The notes beneath the pieces are model-generated. The model saw only the letters and a list, made by a program, of their open reading frames with translations, did no database searches and was not told the origin of the DNA. The position numbers and the translations under genes were made by a program. Shown piece after piece: positions 7,937-16,990 of a stretch of 55,304 nt of DNA. Source of the DNA: JBCDBD01 sp039184335 (GTDB lineage Bacteria > Bacteroidota > Bacteroidia > Flavobacteriales > Flavobacteriaceae); assembly GCA_039184335.1 (NCBI GenBank), contig JBCDBD010000026.1, positions 1 to 55,304 on the forward strand, given 5' to 3'. Position 1 is the first letter of the stretch. Each line of letters starts with the position of its first letter.

Positions 7937-9903
7937 TAGTCAGTTTGCTTTTTTGGTAAAAAGGTCAGGTCCAACAATTGCAGAATGACTTCTGGGTCTT
8001 GTTCTTTGCGCAGTTTTCGTTCTAGTTTTGAGGTATTCTCTTCCCGAAGCTGCAATACGCGCTGGTAAACACCATCCATTTGTTGCTCCAGTTCTTGGGC
8101 AGTACCACAATCGAGTTTTTCTCTTACAGTATCCAATAAATAGGGTATTACCAGTTTTCTATAGGCCGTAGTAATACGCTTCTTAACTTCTTCGTTCATG
8201 ATGGTAGCGGTGAATGGATTCCAGATGGCATCTTTATAGGTTTCCTGAATGGTCTGCCATCGTGTCGGAATTTCCGATATGGTTATTGCAAGCCCATGAA
8301 AATGTCTGAAACATACAAGCAATGTTTTGGCAAGCTCCAATTTGGTGACCGCTTCTTCTGTTTGGGAGTACTGTTTCAGATTTGAATCTACCAGGCCCTT
8401 AATACGCATCAGGGCCTCCCTTTCAGGTCTCGGTAGGCTTTTAGCCACCGAATCGATAAATCGATTGAGCGCATTTGCACTTGAAATCAACTGTTCTTCA
8501 AGGGCAATGAATTCTTGTTGGCGTTTCTCGTTCACCAATTTTTGCCCCAATTGCTGTTGAATGGAATCTAAGCTCAAAAAGGCATAATCGGCCAATTGAT
8601 ACACTACCGAAATACCATCGCTGTCAAAATCGAAGTGCTGGGCCTCGGGCCCCACAAATGTTCTTATGGCTGTTCCATCTCCCCTTTCATCTATTTGTAC
8701 CTTTTTGGCAGGTTTGCCTTTGGGCCAAAGTACTTGCATCAACTCTTCACGGGAAACGTAATCCAAGATGTCAACTGCCCCATAACCGACCAAGGTGCCC
8801 AAGGGTTCGAGATAGGTATCTGAAATGGCCAGAACAACGGCATATAGAAACTGGGCCTCTGCGTCTGAACGTCTTAAAATGTGCAACTGCGTATTCTTGA
8901 GAAGATTTTGGCGTATTGTATTTGACTTTTGATACAATACCTTGATGGTGTCAAATTGTGATTTTTCAACACTGTCCATCGGAAAATGGGGCACTTTCAC
9001 CTGAAAATCAGGCATAAAGGCAGCTTTGCCCAATTCGCCCAAAATACGGTCTATCTTTTGATAGTACAGCCTATTTGCTTTCAGCAATGGGGGAATGCCC
9101 TGTTCAAAAAAATGCAGTGTGTCACCAGAACGCATCTTGAGGCGGGCAATTGCCATGTAACGGGAATCAAGATCAACGGTCTTGGTAGACTGGTCGCTTT
9201 TAGGGAAAATTGGTATTGTCTTTACCCTACCTTCAATCTCGGTTTCAACCATGGTCAAGATTCCCTCTGAAAAATACCAGCTTTGGTTGGCCTTACCATG
9301 GTCTTCAGCATAGAATGTCCATACATCATGGGCAAGTCCATTTCGAAGAAAACGCCCGACCAAGGTGCCATTTTGGTCTTGGATACGAAAACTCTTTTGT
9401 GGCACACCTGCATCAAAAGCGATACTACTGCTATACAGCGTATCGTTCACGGTAGCATTTGCGATTTGGCTCACTACGTAGGTCCATTCCCCATCAGGTT
9501 TTCCCTGTTGCAAGGTTCCTTGGGCTTCGTGCTGTATTCCCCTGATGTTCAATCGGTATTGATACCCTTCGACCTTGGCACTGCTATCGGATTGGAATTC
9601 ACCAAATTGAAATTTCCAATTCCCTTTTGGATAATCGTCTTCAAAGGCTCCCGAAAAAGAAAAAAAATGGTCTTTGCTCTCTAAAAGAGCCCCTAGGTTA
9701 GATCGCTCCATTTGAAATGGGCCATCCAAAATAGTATCACTTTCGATCACCTTATAACTGTAATCGGCCTCCCCTTTAAACTTACCGACTTGAAAAGCAC
9801 CTGAAAACTGTTGCCTTTCTTGTGCAAAGAACTCAAAAGAAAAAAGCAACAATAGCGCAAAAGTCAATAGCGATAGTGATGGTGTTCTCAATTTTGTGAT
9901 CAT
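7936..9903 (-). CDS. Secreted 655-aa protein with MORN-2-like N-terminal repeats
   Basis: The family is not recognised. From the ATG at 9903 it starts with a signal peptide (MITKLRTPS then LLTFALLLLFSFEFFAQ). Residues ~25-240 contain repeated strand-turn units such as FQVGKFKGEADYSYK, DDYPKGNWKFQFGE and GKPDGEWTYVV, which resemble the DGxW hairpins of MORN_2/YwqK-type repeats. The rest (~250-655) is largely helical with coiled-coil character (QQQLGQKLVNEKRQQEFIAL; LQLREENTSKLERKLRKEQ). The frame stays open to 10005, but the 9903 start precedes the signal peptide. First gene of the operon with the DUF2490 and MORN genes. A periplasmic structural or scaffold role is a guess. Confidence 0.65.
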   Translation of the reverse strand: MITKLRTPSLSLLTFALLLLFSFEFFAQERQQFSGAFQVGKFKGEADYSYKVIESDTILDGPFQMERSNLGALLESKDHFFSFSGAFEDDYPKGNWKFQFGEFQSDSSAKVEGYQYRLNIRGIQHEAQGTLQQGKPDGEWTYVVSQIANATVNDTLYSSSIAFDAGVPQKSFRIQDQNGTLVGRFLRNGLAHDVWTFYAEDHGKANQSWYFSEGILTMVETEIEGRVKTIPIFPKSDQSTKTVDLDSRYMAIARLKMRSGDTLHFFEQGIPPLLKANRLYYQKIDRILGELGKAAFMPDFQVKVPHFPMDSVEKSQFDTIKVLYQKSNTIRQNLLKNTQLHILRRSDAEAQFLYAVVLAISDTYLEPLGTLVGYGAVDILDYVSREELMQVLWPKGKPAKKVQIDERGDGTAIRTFVGPEAQHFDFDSDGISVVYQLADYAFLSLDSIQQQLGQKLVNEKRQQEFIALEEQLISSANALNRFIDSVAKSLPRPEREALMRIKGLVDSNLKQYSQTEEAVTKLELAKTLLVCFRHFHGLAITISEIPTRWQTIQETYKDAIWNPFTATIMNEEVKKRITTAYRKLVIPYLLDTVREKLDCGTAQELEQQMDGVYQRVLQLREENTSKLERKLRKEQDPEVILQLLDLTFLPKKQTD

Positions 9904-10484
9904 TAGCCAAACAATATTATGAGCAAAAAGAACCCTTGCTAAAATCATCTGGGGTATCCCTTTACTGGGCAAAAAACGAGTATACGTTGAAATGTACGTT
10001 CGCAATGGAAAAAAAGTTGTTCAGGGCCTATTTTTTCTTCTTTTTATTGAAGTAAGATCCATGGCACTACTTTATTTACCACCTTAAGAATACAATAGCA
10101 TCGCTTTTTTAATGGTAATGGGGTGACCAACCTTAATGCCTTCATGGGCCACGTTGGTTCCCAATTGATGGGTCATCTGGCCAGATGTAGCTCCCGTACC
10201 TGACCAACGGTCATGCCATTTTTTACCCGTCGACCGCTTCAAGTACTGCTATCTTTTTTCATGGTCGTTACACCTCAAACTCGTTCTGATCAAGTTTGAA
10301 ATGCGTTGTAGGTCGTACTCCAATAGCATTGAAGTATGCATAGCTTGGGTATCGAATTGCTCTTGTCGGGTTTATTTTTTTGTATATACAAGCTATAATG
10401 AGCAAAGGAGTGAGATACATCAAATGACTATCTGAAATACTATCAAAGAAGGGCAGTTCTATTTTAACCGGGTACTGAAGCAAT
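9904..10484. other. Intergenic stretch with decayed coding sequence
   Basis: No intact gene. On the minus strand, codons from 10248 down to a TAA at 10084 form an open 54-codon stretch that looks protein-like (KKWHDRWSGTGATSGQ, then NVAHEGIKVGHPITIKKAML). It is closed upstream by a TAG at 10249-10251 and has no start codon in frame. I do not recognise the parent family. Confidence 0.35.
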
Positions 10485-11657
10485 CTACGAACCACTATAG
10501 GAAACCCGGTATATCGCATCACCGTAATCATCTGAAATCAATAACGAACCATCGGGTAAAAACAACAGGTCTACAGGCCTGCCAAATACTTCTTGCGTTT
10601 CTTCATTTAACCAGCCATCAATAAAAGTCTCATATGCTATGGCCTGATTATCCTTTAGTTTGACCAAAGCTATACGGTACCCGACCTTGGAAGAGCGGTT
10701 CCATGAACCGTGTTCTGCAATAAACGCATAGTCATTATAGCTTTCGGGGAACATACCGCCCGTATAAAACTTAACCGCCAATGGAGCCACATGGGCCCCC
10801 ATGGGCTGAACGGGAGGTACAAAATCAGAACAGGGCCGTTGGTCACCAAAAAGGGGGTCCTTGACCATTCCACCATGGCAGAAAGGATATCCAAAATGTT
10901 GTCCGGGGGCTGTAATCCGGTTCAATTCACAGGGGGGAATATCATCACCCATCAGATCACGCCCATTATCGGTAAACCACATATCACCCGTTTCTGGATG
11001 CCAAGTAAACCCTACCGTATTGCGAACACCCTCGGCATAGATCTCACGATTGCTACCATCTGAATCCATACGGGTGATGGTTGCATAGCGTCTGTCGCTA
11101 CCGGTACTGTCGCAAATATTACAAGGAGCACCAACAGGAACATATAACTTGTCATCAGGGCCAAATGCAATATATTTCCATCCGTGATGGAATTCTGTAG
11201 GGTAATCATCATAAACCACTTCTGGGGCTGGGGGTTTTGGCAATGCATTTTCAATGTCTACATAACGTAACAAGCGATTGACCTCTGCCACATATAAATC
11301 CCCATTCTTAAAAGCAACGCCATTGGGCACTTCCAAAGTACTATCCAAGACCATGGTCTTGTCTACCCTATGATCACCATCAAGGTCTTGCAGGGCATAG
11401 ACCCTATTTTCATTTCGGGTACCCACAAAAAGGGTACCTTCAGCACCCATGGCCATAGATCGTGCACCATCAATACCTTCTGCGAAGACATCGATCTGAA
11501 AGCCATCGGGGAGGTTCAATAAATGCAATGGCAGATTCGTCTGGTATTGCTCTGATTCCTGTGTCGTATCGTCTTGTACCTGTTGTTTCTTTTTTTCATG
11601 ACAAGAAAGCAAAATGAACAACAAGAAGGCATAGGTGACATAGCAGTTGTATTTCAT
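10485..11657 (-). CDS. PQQ-dependent sugar dehydrogenase-like lipoprotein
   Basis: A 390-aa predicted lipoprotein: signal peptide with lipobox LLSC at ~16-19, then a low-complexity linker (EKKKQQVQDDTTQESEQ) and a soluble-glucose/sorbosone-dehydrogenase-type six-bladed propeller (~45-388). Family motifs include LPDGFQIDVFAEGIDGAR, EFHHGWKYIAFGPDDKLYV, YAEGVRNTVGFTWHPETGDM and WFTDNGRD. Two cysteines in GAPCNICD probably form a disulphide. Members oxidise sugars with PQQ, but many homologues have no demonstrated activity, so cofactor use is inferred. It lies 32 bp downstream of the TIM-barrel sugar isomerase gene on the same strand and may be co-transcribed, which fits a sugar-related role. 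Confidence 0.8.
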   Translation of the reverse strand: MKYNCYVTYAFLLFILLSCHEKKKQQVQDDTTQESEQYQTNLPLHLLNLPDGFQIDVFAEGIDGARSMAMGAEGTLFVGTRNENRVYALQDLDGDHRVDKTMVLDSTLEVPNGVAFKNGDLYVAEVNRLLRYVDIENALPKPPAPEVVYDDYPTEFHHGWKYIAFGPDDKLYVPVGAPCNICDSTGSDRRYATITRMDSDGSNREIYAEGVRNTVGFTWHPETGDMWFTDNGRDLMGDDIPPCELNRITAPGQHFGYPFCHGGMVKDPLFGDQRPCSDFVPPVQPMGAHVAPLAVKFYTGGMFPESYNDYAFIAEHGSWNRSSKVGYRIALVKLKDNQAIAYETFIDGWLNEETQEVFGRPVDLLFLPDGSLLISDDYGDAIYRVSYSGS

Positions 11658-11689
11658 GGTGTATCTGTTTAAGGTATAATCTGATCGCG

Positions 11690-12601
11690 TTATAAAAACT
11701 GTTGGAGATTTTTTTTGAAATAGGCTGCACTGTCCGTTATGCTCTGAATGGAATTTTTGGCAAAGTTACCACCCTGTTCCAAATAGTAATACTGTAGGCC
11801 TGACGTATCAGGATCTGGCAATATTTGGGTATAGTCGATGGAACCGTTGCCCAATTCGGTATAATCACGGCTCTGTCTGTCCATATCCTTAATGTGCCAC
11901 ATGACGAAACGGCCCGGTTGTTGGGCAATCCATTGCTTTGGGGTGTATTTTGATGAATGCATCACCCAATAGAGGTCTAGCTGTAATTTGACCAAATTGG
12001 GATCGGTTTCCGATAATATGATATCATATCCGGTTTGACCATCATATTGCGTGAATTCAAAACCATGGTTGTGATAGGCAAAACCAAGACCCGCCTTGGT
12101 TGCCTGTTCCCCTATGAGGTTTAATTTCCCGGCCAAACGTTTGAAGGTTTCCAAATTCCGGTATTTTGGATCGAGCCAAGGCCAAGTGATGTAACTCTTT
12201 TTCAGGATAAGGGCCCCTTCAATGCAATGGTCCATAAAACGGCGGAGTTCATCCACTGGCCTTTCAAGATAGTCTGAAAACCCATAATGCCCACTGGAAG
12301 CTGTTAGTTGCAAATCATCTAAAATTTGTTTGAACGCTTTGGCTTTATACCCATAATAAGTTCCGTACTGGGTATTGTACCCATAGGTTTCCAAATCTTC
12401 ATAACCCAGGGAAGCCACCGTTTTCAGGCTCCCGATCACATCTTTTTCAATGGCATCACGTATGGTAAACAGTTGAAGCCCCATCTTGTATTTTTTCATT
12501 GTCGGAATTGAAAAACCAGTAAGTGGAAGCGCTGTTGCCGAAAGTGCCAAGACCGTCTGCTTTAAAAAACGCCTACGATGCCGTTCAGTTAAATTTTCCA
12601 T
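11690..12601 (-). CDS. Sugar phosphate isomerase/epimerase family protein, Tat-like signal
   Basis: A 303-aa xylose-isomerase-like TIM barrel (AP endonuclease family 2). The N-terminus carries a twin-arginine-type signal (RHRRRFLKQTVLALSATALP), pointing to periplasmic export of a folded metalloenzyme. Domain motifs: KMGLQLFTIRDAIEKD near 41-56, GYEDLETYG, GLGFAYHNHGFEF (metal-site His), LQLDLYWV and MWHIKDMDR, positions that carry metal ligands in this family. The substrate is unknown. The TTG at 12610 was rejected as start because it overlaps a TAnnTTTG-type box; the ATG at 12601 is preferred. Probably in an operon with the sugar dehydrogenase-like gene. Confidence 0.8.
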   Translation of the reverse strand: MENLTERHRRRFLKQTVLALSATALPLTGFSIPTMKKYKMGLQLFTIRDAIEKDVIGSLKTVASLGYEDLETYGYNTQYGTYYGYKAKAFKQILDDLQLTASSGHYGFSDYLERPVDELRRFMDHCIEGALILKKSYITWPWLDPKYRNLETFKRLAGKLNLIGEQATKAGLGFAYHNHGFEFTQYDGQTGYDIILSETDPNLVKLQLDLYWVMHSSKYTPKQWIAQQPGRFVMWHIKDMDRQSRDYTELGNGSIDYTQILPDPDTSGLQYYYLEQGGNFAKNSIQSITDSAAYFKKNLQQFL

Positions 12602-12864
12602 ATTGGACAAAAGTACCTTTACAAGGGTAAGATACGTTATATTTTCGATAGGCCCCTAAATGTTTGACCTATAAACACAAGCTTCAGAAAACACCCCAGA
12701 ACGCAAGTAACCGTAGAAAATCAGGTATACAATTCTCTAAAAAATACTATGAAGCATTGGAACAACCGCATCGTTTGAAAAGATCTGGACACTATTTGGA
12801 GCCCGCATCACAAAAAAGCTTTTGATGGGCAACCCGCCATCTAAGTTGTCATGAAACCTGTATG

Positions 12865-13644
12865 CTATGAAGTAATCAATATGGGAATATCCAGTTTTTG
12901 CACCACCTGTTTCAAGGGGCGGCTCATGTTATGTGCCGATATGCAGAGCAGTTGTGTATTTGTTTTTACCACATATTTGGCGAAACCGTCCAAAGCGTTC
13001 GCCCCTCCTGAAAAAACATAAGATACACTTTTCACTGGGGCACTGGGGCGCGTGTTCTCGTCTTCGCTGCCAATATGGAAAAAATTCAAGGGATTATTGC
13101 TTTTTTGGTGAAGGTCATTCACAAGGGCAATACCGTCGTGTGTTAAGGCCTCACCAAAAATACCCAAAGAAAGCTCTTCATAGGTGTGGAACTTATGGTC
13201 TGCACCGGCAATCAAAAGATGTACATCAGGTTGCCCCATGACAAATTTGATAATACCATCGCCCCAAAGGCCCATCAGCTTCTGCTTTCGCTTGCCCATA
13301 ACCACCAAATCAGGTTTTTCAAGAGCAATTTCCTTCGCAATGGCTTTCTTCACTTTTCCAGTTACCGATTTAAATTGAATGTCCAGTTGTTCCCTTTTTG
13401 CGATGGCCTTGACCAATTGCTCAAGCCTATTGGTCGTCTTATAATCTTGATTGATTTCACCCACTGCGGTGAGTTGATTGTCGAAACGCGTGACATCAAG
13501 GGGAAGCTTCGCGTGAAATGCAGTCAATTGGGCATTAACGGCCTTGGCCAATTGTACAGCATTTTCAAGAACGGTATATGAGGTTTTGGAAGTATCAAGC
13601 AATACCAAAAGACGGTATTTTGAGGTAAAATTCTTGGTATTCAT
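12865..13644 (-). CDS. Universal stress protein (UspA family)
   Basis: A 259-aa tandem-type Usp. The first domain (~9-150) is clear: YRLLVLLDTSKTSYTVLENA, then KPDLVVMGKRKQ and VHLLIAGA where Usp proteins place the ATP-loop. The second (~160-259) is degenerate but ends in the typical LDIPILITS strand. Such proteins are cytoplasmic and respond to starvation or redox stress; ATP binding cannot be confirmed because the GxxGxxxxG loop is not clean. It stands alone, with 131 bp before the next minus-strand gene. Confidence 0.75.
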   Translation of the reverse strand: MNTKNFTSKYRLLVLLDTSKTSYTVLENAVQLAKAVNAQLTAFHAKLPLDVTRFDNQLTAVGEINQDYKTTNRLEQLVKAIAKREQLDIQFKSVTGKVKKAIAKEIALEKPDLVVMGKRKQKLMGLWGDGIIKFVMGQPDVHLLIAGADHKFHTYEELSLGIFGEALTHDGIALVNDLHQKSNNPLNFFHIGSEDENTRPSAPVKSVSYVFSGGANALDGFAKYVVKTNTQLLCISAHNMSRPLKQVVQKLDIPILITS

Positions 13645-13775
13645 TTGTTTAAATTTTAGTAGGTGGCTTCATTTTTAAAATCGAGTACGCTATGAATACG
13701 TATGGGTCGTTACTGTAATTTACAATGGAATTTTAAGTGGAAGGGAATTTTAACTTTAGATTAGCACTTGTCTGA

Positions 13776-14102
13776 CTAATAGTAACTCTTGGAATCCAAC
13801 ATGTACGCCGCGACCATGGCCTCCAATTCTTGAAACTGTTGCAACTGCAACTGTACCAAATTTTTGAGGTCACTTGTAAGCACAGGGGCTGTTGTAATGC
13901 TTGCGATCAATTGTTCTTGCTCCCCTTTTAACTTGTGAAACGAGTCCTTTAAATCTGCTAAGCGTTCAAAGCAATTATAGTCCGTTGGTTCGCAGGTGTA
14001 AGAGCTTAAAACCTTCAAAAATCGCTGTACATTACTGTGGTTTCGCTTTACACGTATCAAAAGTTCATCTGTTGTCGTATGTTCGGTTACAATTGGCCTC
14101 AC
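13776..14102 (-). CDS. Small helical hypothetical protein
   Basis: A 108-aa protein with no recognised family. The sequence predicts several amphipathic helices (LIRVKRNHSNVQRFLKVLSS; LADLKDSFHKLKGEQEQLIA; LVQLQLQQFQELEAMVAAYM) and no signal peptide. The start at 14102 is GTG. It is transcribed divergently from the YceI gene, and the 317-bp interval between them holds a perfect palindrome. Confidence 0.5.
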   Translation of the reverse strand: MRPIVTEHTTTDELLIRVKRNHSNVQRFLKVLSSYTCEPTDYNCFERLADLKDSFHKLKGEQEQLIASITTAPVLTSDLKNLVQLQLQQFQELEAMVAAYMLDSKSYY

Positions 14103-14419
14103 GGAATATCATAAAATTTTGTTCAACCATAAAATCTACAATTAAGATACGAATTATCTGATAAACTTACCAATGTATTTTATCCTAAAGGTTGACTTTA
14201 ACATAGTTGTACCGTACGGTACTTTAATTTTAAAAATCTGTAAAACAATACTTTAAATATGAACCCATCGCAAAAGCAGCTTAGGGCGGATCGATGCAGC
14301 TTTAACCTTTACAGTTAAAGATCATGAACCCGTTCACAACCAGCTTTATTTGGTAATGATTAAACAAAAGATATTTTTTTAGCATCAAGACCATTTTCGG
14401 CGTAAGTTTACCAAACGAT
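14103..14419. other. Divergent intergenic region upstream of YceI
   Basis: It separates two divergent genes. Besides the palindrome at 14209-14222, a near-consensus -7 box (TAAGTTTA, 14403-14410) sits just before the YceI ATG. Short frames are present, but none is convincing. Confidence 0.4.
14209..14222. promoter_or_regulatory. Perfect 14-bp palindrome, candidate operator
   Basis: GTACCGTACGGTAC is its own reverse complement. It lies between the divergent genes at 14102 (minus) and 14420 (plus). A GC-rich palindrome in an AT-rich leader is typical of operators for TetR-type dimers, but no such regulator is encoded in this window. Confidence 0.45.
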
Positions 14420-14968
14420 ATGGCAACAACTTATGGCTGCAGTAAAACAGAGTACGTGAACAACAGTTTTTTTGGCTTTCCGGTATGGGTTGTATTTTTT
14501 ATCTGTACCCAGCTTACCGCACAGATCCAAATCATTGGAGCGGACATTTCGTTTGAATTTCCATCAAAGAATGTTACCGGTACCATCTCTGGATTCGAAT
14601 CTACATCCATCATTGACATTGATTCCATCGAGAACTCCAAGTTCATCGGTTCAGTGACCGCCAAGACATTGGATACCAACAACGGGCTCCGAAATTGGTC
14701 GTTACGGGGCGGCAAATATTTTGATGTTGATGACTACCCCAAAATCAAGTTCGAAAGCGCAAAGGTCATTCAAACCGATAGCGGTTTGGAAGTCACTGGC
14801 GATCTTACCTTAAAAGGGACCAGCAAACCCATAACGATTGTTTTTGTGCGAAAAGGCAATCAACTGATGGGCAGTACAAGTTTGTATTGCATCGACTATG
14901 GGATAAAAATCAAGAAAAAAAGGGAAGATAACCTGGTAAAGGTCAATTTTCTCTTTGACCTGAACTGA
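14420..14968 (+). CDS. YceI-like domain protein
   Basis: A 182-aa secreted protein of the YceI lipocalin-like family, which binds isoprenoid or other amphipathic lipids in the periplasm. A hydrophobic N-terminal segment (~19-35, FGFPVWVVFFICTQLTAQ) acts as signal; a GTG at 14456 would give a shorter, more typical signal peptide. Family motifs: ISFEFPSKNVTGTISGF, FIGSVTAKTLDTNN, KYFDVDDYPKIKFES, VTGDLTLKGTSKPI. Its last 26 bases overlap the end of the convergent membrane-protein gene of the polyketide operon. Confidence 0.88.
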   Translation: MATTYGCSKTEYVNNSFFGFPVWVVFFICTQLTAQIQIIGADISFEFPSKNVTGTISGFESTSIIDIDSIENSKFIGSVTAKTLDTNNGLRNWSLRGGKYFDVDDYPKIKFESAKVIQTDSGLEVTGDLTLKGTSKPITIVFVRKGNQLMGSTSLYCIDYGIKIKKKREDNLVKVNFLFDLN

Positions 14969-15398
14969 TGGCATCCCCTTTGAACAACATCTGGTATATT
15001 TTGCCAACCCCCCAATTGCCCAAGGGGAAGTATAAGGCGAAGAATAAAGACATTGCGAGGCTAAAATTTCTGATATTGAACCATTGGTCCAGAATATTGT
15101 TGGGGTATGCATACGAAGTCTTTAGGGCATATCCGCCAAATTCCAATAGCCCCATAGCGACCAATCCATAAGCGTATTGCGCATGAAATGGCAATCCCCG
15201 TAGCAGTAGGGATATGGGTACCATATACAGCACATAACAACTGATGACCTGCCACCAATATGTAAATTTGGCGATTTCGACTTGGGCACCGAACCAATTC
15301 ATGACAAGGCCCCAAAGAAAATAGACCAAGCTATAGGTCAACAGTAATTTTCGATCAACAGAAACTTTTTCCCAAATCCAGTGCAGTAAGGTTTTCAT
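14943..15398 (-). CDS. Membrane protein, last gene of type III PKS operon
   Basis: A 151-aa integral membrane protein with about four hydrophobic helices (~19-38, 48-68, 76-92, 112-135) and no recognised enzyme motif. It follows the acyl carrier protein gene by 32 bp on the same strand, so it is probably co-transcribed with the polyketide genes. It could anchor the pathway to the membrane or help export or modify the product; this is inference from position. Its 3' end overlaps the convergent YceI gene by 26 bp. Confidence 0.65.
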   Translation of the reverse strand: MKTLLHWIWEKVSVDRKLLLTYSLVYFLWGLVMNWFGAQVEIAKFTYWWQVISCYVLYMVPISLLLRGLPFHAQYAYGLVAMGLLEFGGYALKTSYAYPNNILDQWFNIRNFSLAMSLFFALYFPLGNWGVGKIYQMLFKGDAISSGQREN

Positions 15399-15430
15399 TT
15401 TTCGATGTATAGGTACATTATCTGTTTGCT

Positions 15431-15706
15431 TTAGACTTTGGCCTTCGCTTTAATTTTACGGTCAATGATGGCCAAGGCGTCGGCAACGGTCAGCATTCCG
15501 TCCATATCCTCATTTTCAAGCATGATATCAAATGTATCTTCAACATCAAGTACAATATCGACCAGGTTGGCTGAATTGATATTGAGCTCTTTGGTAAAAT
15601 GGCTGTTCAGGTGAATGGCATCTTGCGGAACATCATCTGGTAGATAGACTTTTATAATTTCCGTAAGCTTTGTGTATTGCTCTTGCAATCGTAATTTATC
15701 ATCCAT
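15431..15706 (-). CDS. Acyl carrier protein of type III PKS operon
   Basis: A 91-aa protein with the four-helix ACP pattern: LTEIIKVYLPDDVP, then FTKELNINSANLVDIVLDVE, then MDGMLTVADALAIID. The expected phosphopantetheine serine is Ser45 in NSANLV, replacing the usual DSL motif with NSA. It lies 3 bp after the ketosynthase gene, so the two should work together, carrying the acyl chain elongated by the pathway. The missing Asp before Ser45 makes recognition by a standard phosphopantetheinyl transferase worth testing. Confidence 0.85.
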   Translation of the reverse strand: MDDKLRLQEQYTKLTEIIKVYLPDDVPQDAIHLNSHFTKELNINSANLVDIVLDVEDTFDIMLENEDMDGMLTVADALAIIDRKIKAKAKV

Positions 15707-15709
15707 ATT

Positions 15710-16990
15710 CTAATCGTCGGTATAGTTGCTAAAAATAACACAGGCATTGACATCTCCAAAGCCAAAACTTGCTTTTGCAATAATTTTAGGACTGAATTCA
15801 ATGGTTTTTCTGGGAATTTTGGCAGGATCGACCACTTTGGGGATTTCCGTATGTAGATCGTCACAGTTTACATTGCCAAAAATACGGTAGTGGGAAAACT
15901 GGAGAACAGTACCCACACATTCGATACTACCTGCAGCTGCCAAACAATGCCCTATATGCCCTTTAAAGGAGTTGATATAGGGGAAGTCAGTGCCTGAACG
16001 TTGAAGTGCACTGCTCCAATTTTCAATTTCTAGAACATCACGGGTGGTAGCCGTCAAATGCCCGTTAATGGCATCAATGGCAGTGCTTTCGATTTCGGCA
16101 TCATCCATTGCTTTCTTGATGCACCGCTGTACTGCCATTGGGTTGGGGGCCGTCATTGAACCGCCATTTTGGTGTCCGCCACTATTGATGGCACCACCAA
16201 GAACCTCGGCATAGATCCGGGCACCTCTTTGCAATGCACTCTCCAAGGATTCCAATACCAAGGCCCCGGCACCACTACCAGGTACAAATCCTGCGGCTGT
16301 CGCGCTCATGGGGCGGCTTGCATGTTCAGGGGCATCATTATAGGTTCTGGGCAATATGCGCATTGCATCAAAGCCACCCCAAACATATGGCCCGCTATCA
16401 CTACAACTGCCCACAAGCATCTTTGTCGCTTTCTTTGACCTGATTCGTTCGTAGCCCAGCAATAGTGCCTCTGTACCCGTTGTACAAGCCGAGGAGTTGG
16501 TGGTGACCTGGTTTCCACAACCCAAGATACCTCCCAAATATGCACTGATGCCACTGGCCATGGTCTGCACAACTGCCGTACTGCCCAACCGCCTTACTTG
16601 ACCCGCATCGACATGATAGATGGATTCCCTAAACTTATCCACACCCAAAATTCCCGTTCCAAAGACAATACCACTGTCCCATAAGGGTTCATCAGAAAAT
16701 GATTGGTCAAAATTTGCATCATGCCAAGCATCCATTCCAGCAATGACCCCATAAACCAAGCCATTGGAGTTCAAACCCTTCAATTGCAATTTTGTGAAGT
16801 ATTTATTTAAGTAATCTTCCTCAAAATTAGGTTTTCCAGCTATTTGACATCCAAAATTTAAAGTCTTCAGTTCTTTGTGAAAACGGATACCACTACCTCC
16901 GCTGCCCAACATCTTGGCAAGCGCATTGACCGTTAATGCATTTGGGGCGCAAACACCTAATCCTGTGACAACTACCCTATTTTTCATCAT
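15710..16990 (-). CDS. Beta-ketoacyl-ACP synthase (FabF-like)
   Basis: A 426-aa thiolase-fold ketosynthase. It starts MMKNRVVVTGLGVCAPNA and carries Cys169 in TNSSACTTG, His311 in NGHLTATTRD and Lys343/His348 in KGHIGHCLAAAG, i.e. the Cys-His-His set of decarboxylating KAS II enzymes. The usual NAHGTST segment is altered to NGHLTAT, marking it as a specialised rather than housekeeping FabF. It extends an acyl chain on the adjacent ACP. The frame opens at 17047, but the ATG pair at 16990/16987 is preferred; it overlaps the dehydratase gene end by about 14 bp, indicating coupling. Confidence 0.9.
   Translation of the reverse strand: MMKNRVVVTGLGVCAPNALTVNALAKMLGSGGSGIRFHKELKTLNFGCQIAGKPNFEEDYLNKYFTKLQLKGLNSNGLVYGVIAGMDAWHDANFDQSFSDEPLWDSGIVFGTGILGVDKFRESIYHVDAGQVRRLGSTAVVQTMASGISAYLGGILGCGNQVTTNSSACTTGTEALLLGYERIRSKKATKMLVGSCSDSGPYVWGGFDAMRILPRTYNDAPEHASRPMSATAAGFVPGSGAGALVLESLESALQRGARIYAEVLGGAINSGGHQNGGSMTAPNPMAVQRCIKKAMDDAEIESTAIDAINGHLTATTRDVLEIENWSSALQRSGTDFPYINSFKGHIGHCLAAAGSIECVGTVLQFSHYRIFGNVNCDDLHTEIPKVVDPAKIPRKTIEFSPKIIAKASFGFGDVNACVIFSNYTDD

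Noticed and set aside
10268..10531. 87-aa minus-strand frame next to the sugar dehydrogenase gene
   Set aside because: It overlaps the end of the real gene and has no recognisable family or signal.
12608..12615. TACTTTTG as promoter for the isomerase gene
   Set aside because: A perfect -7 match, but it would place transcription start at the ATG; TACCCTTG at 12622-12629 is equally likely, so no promoter is called.
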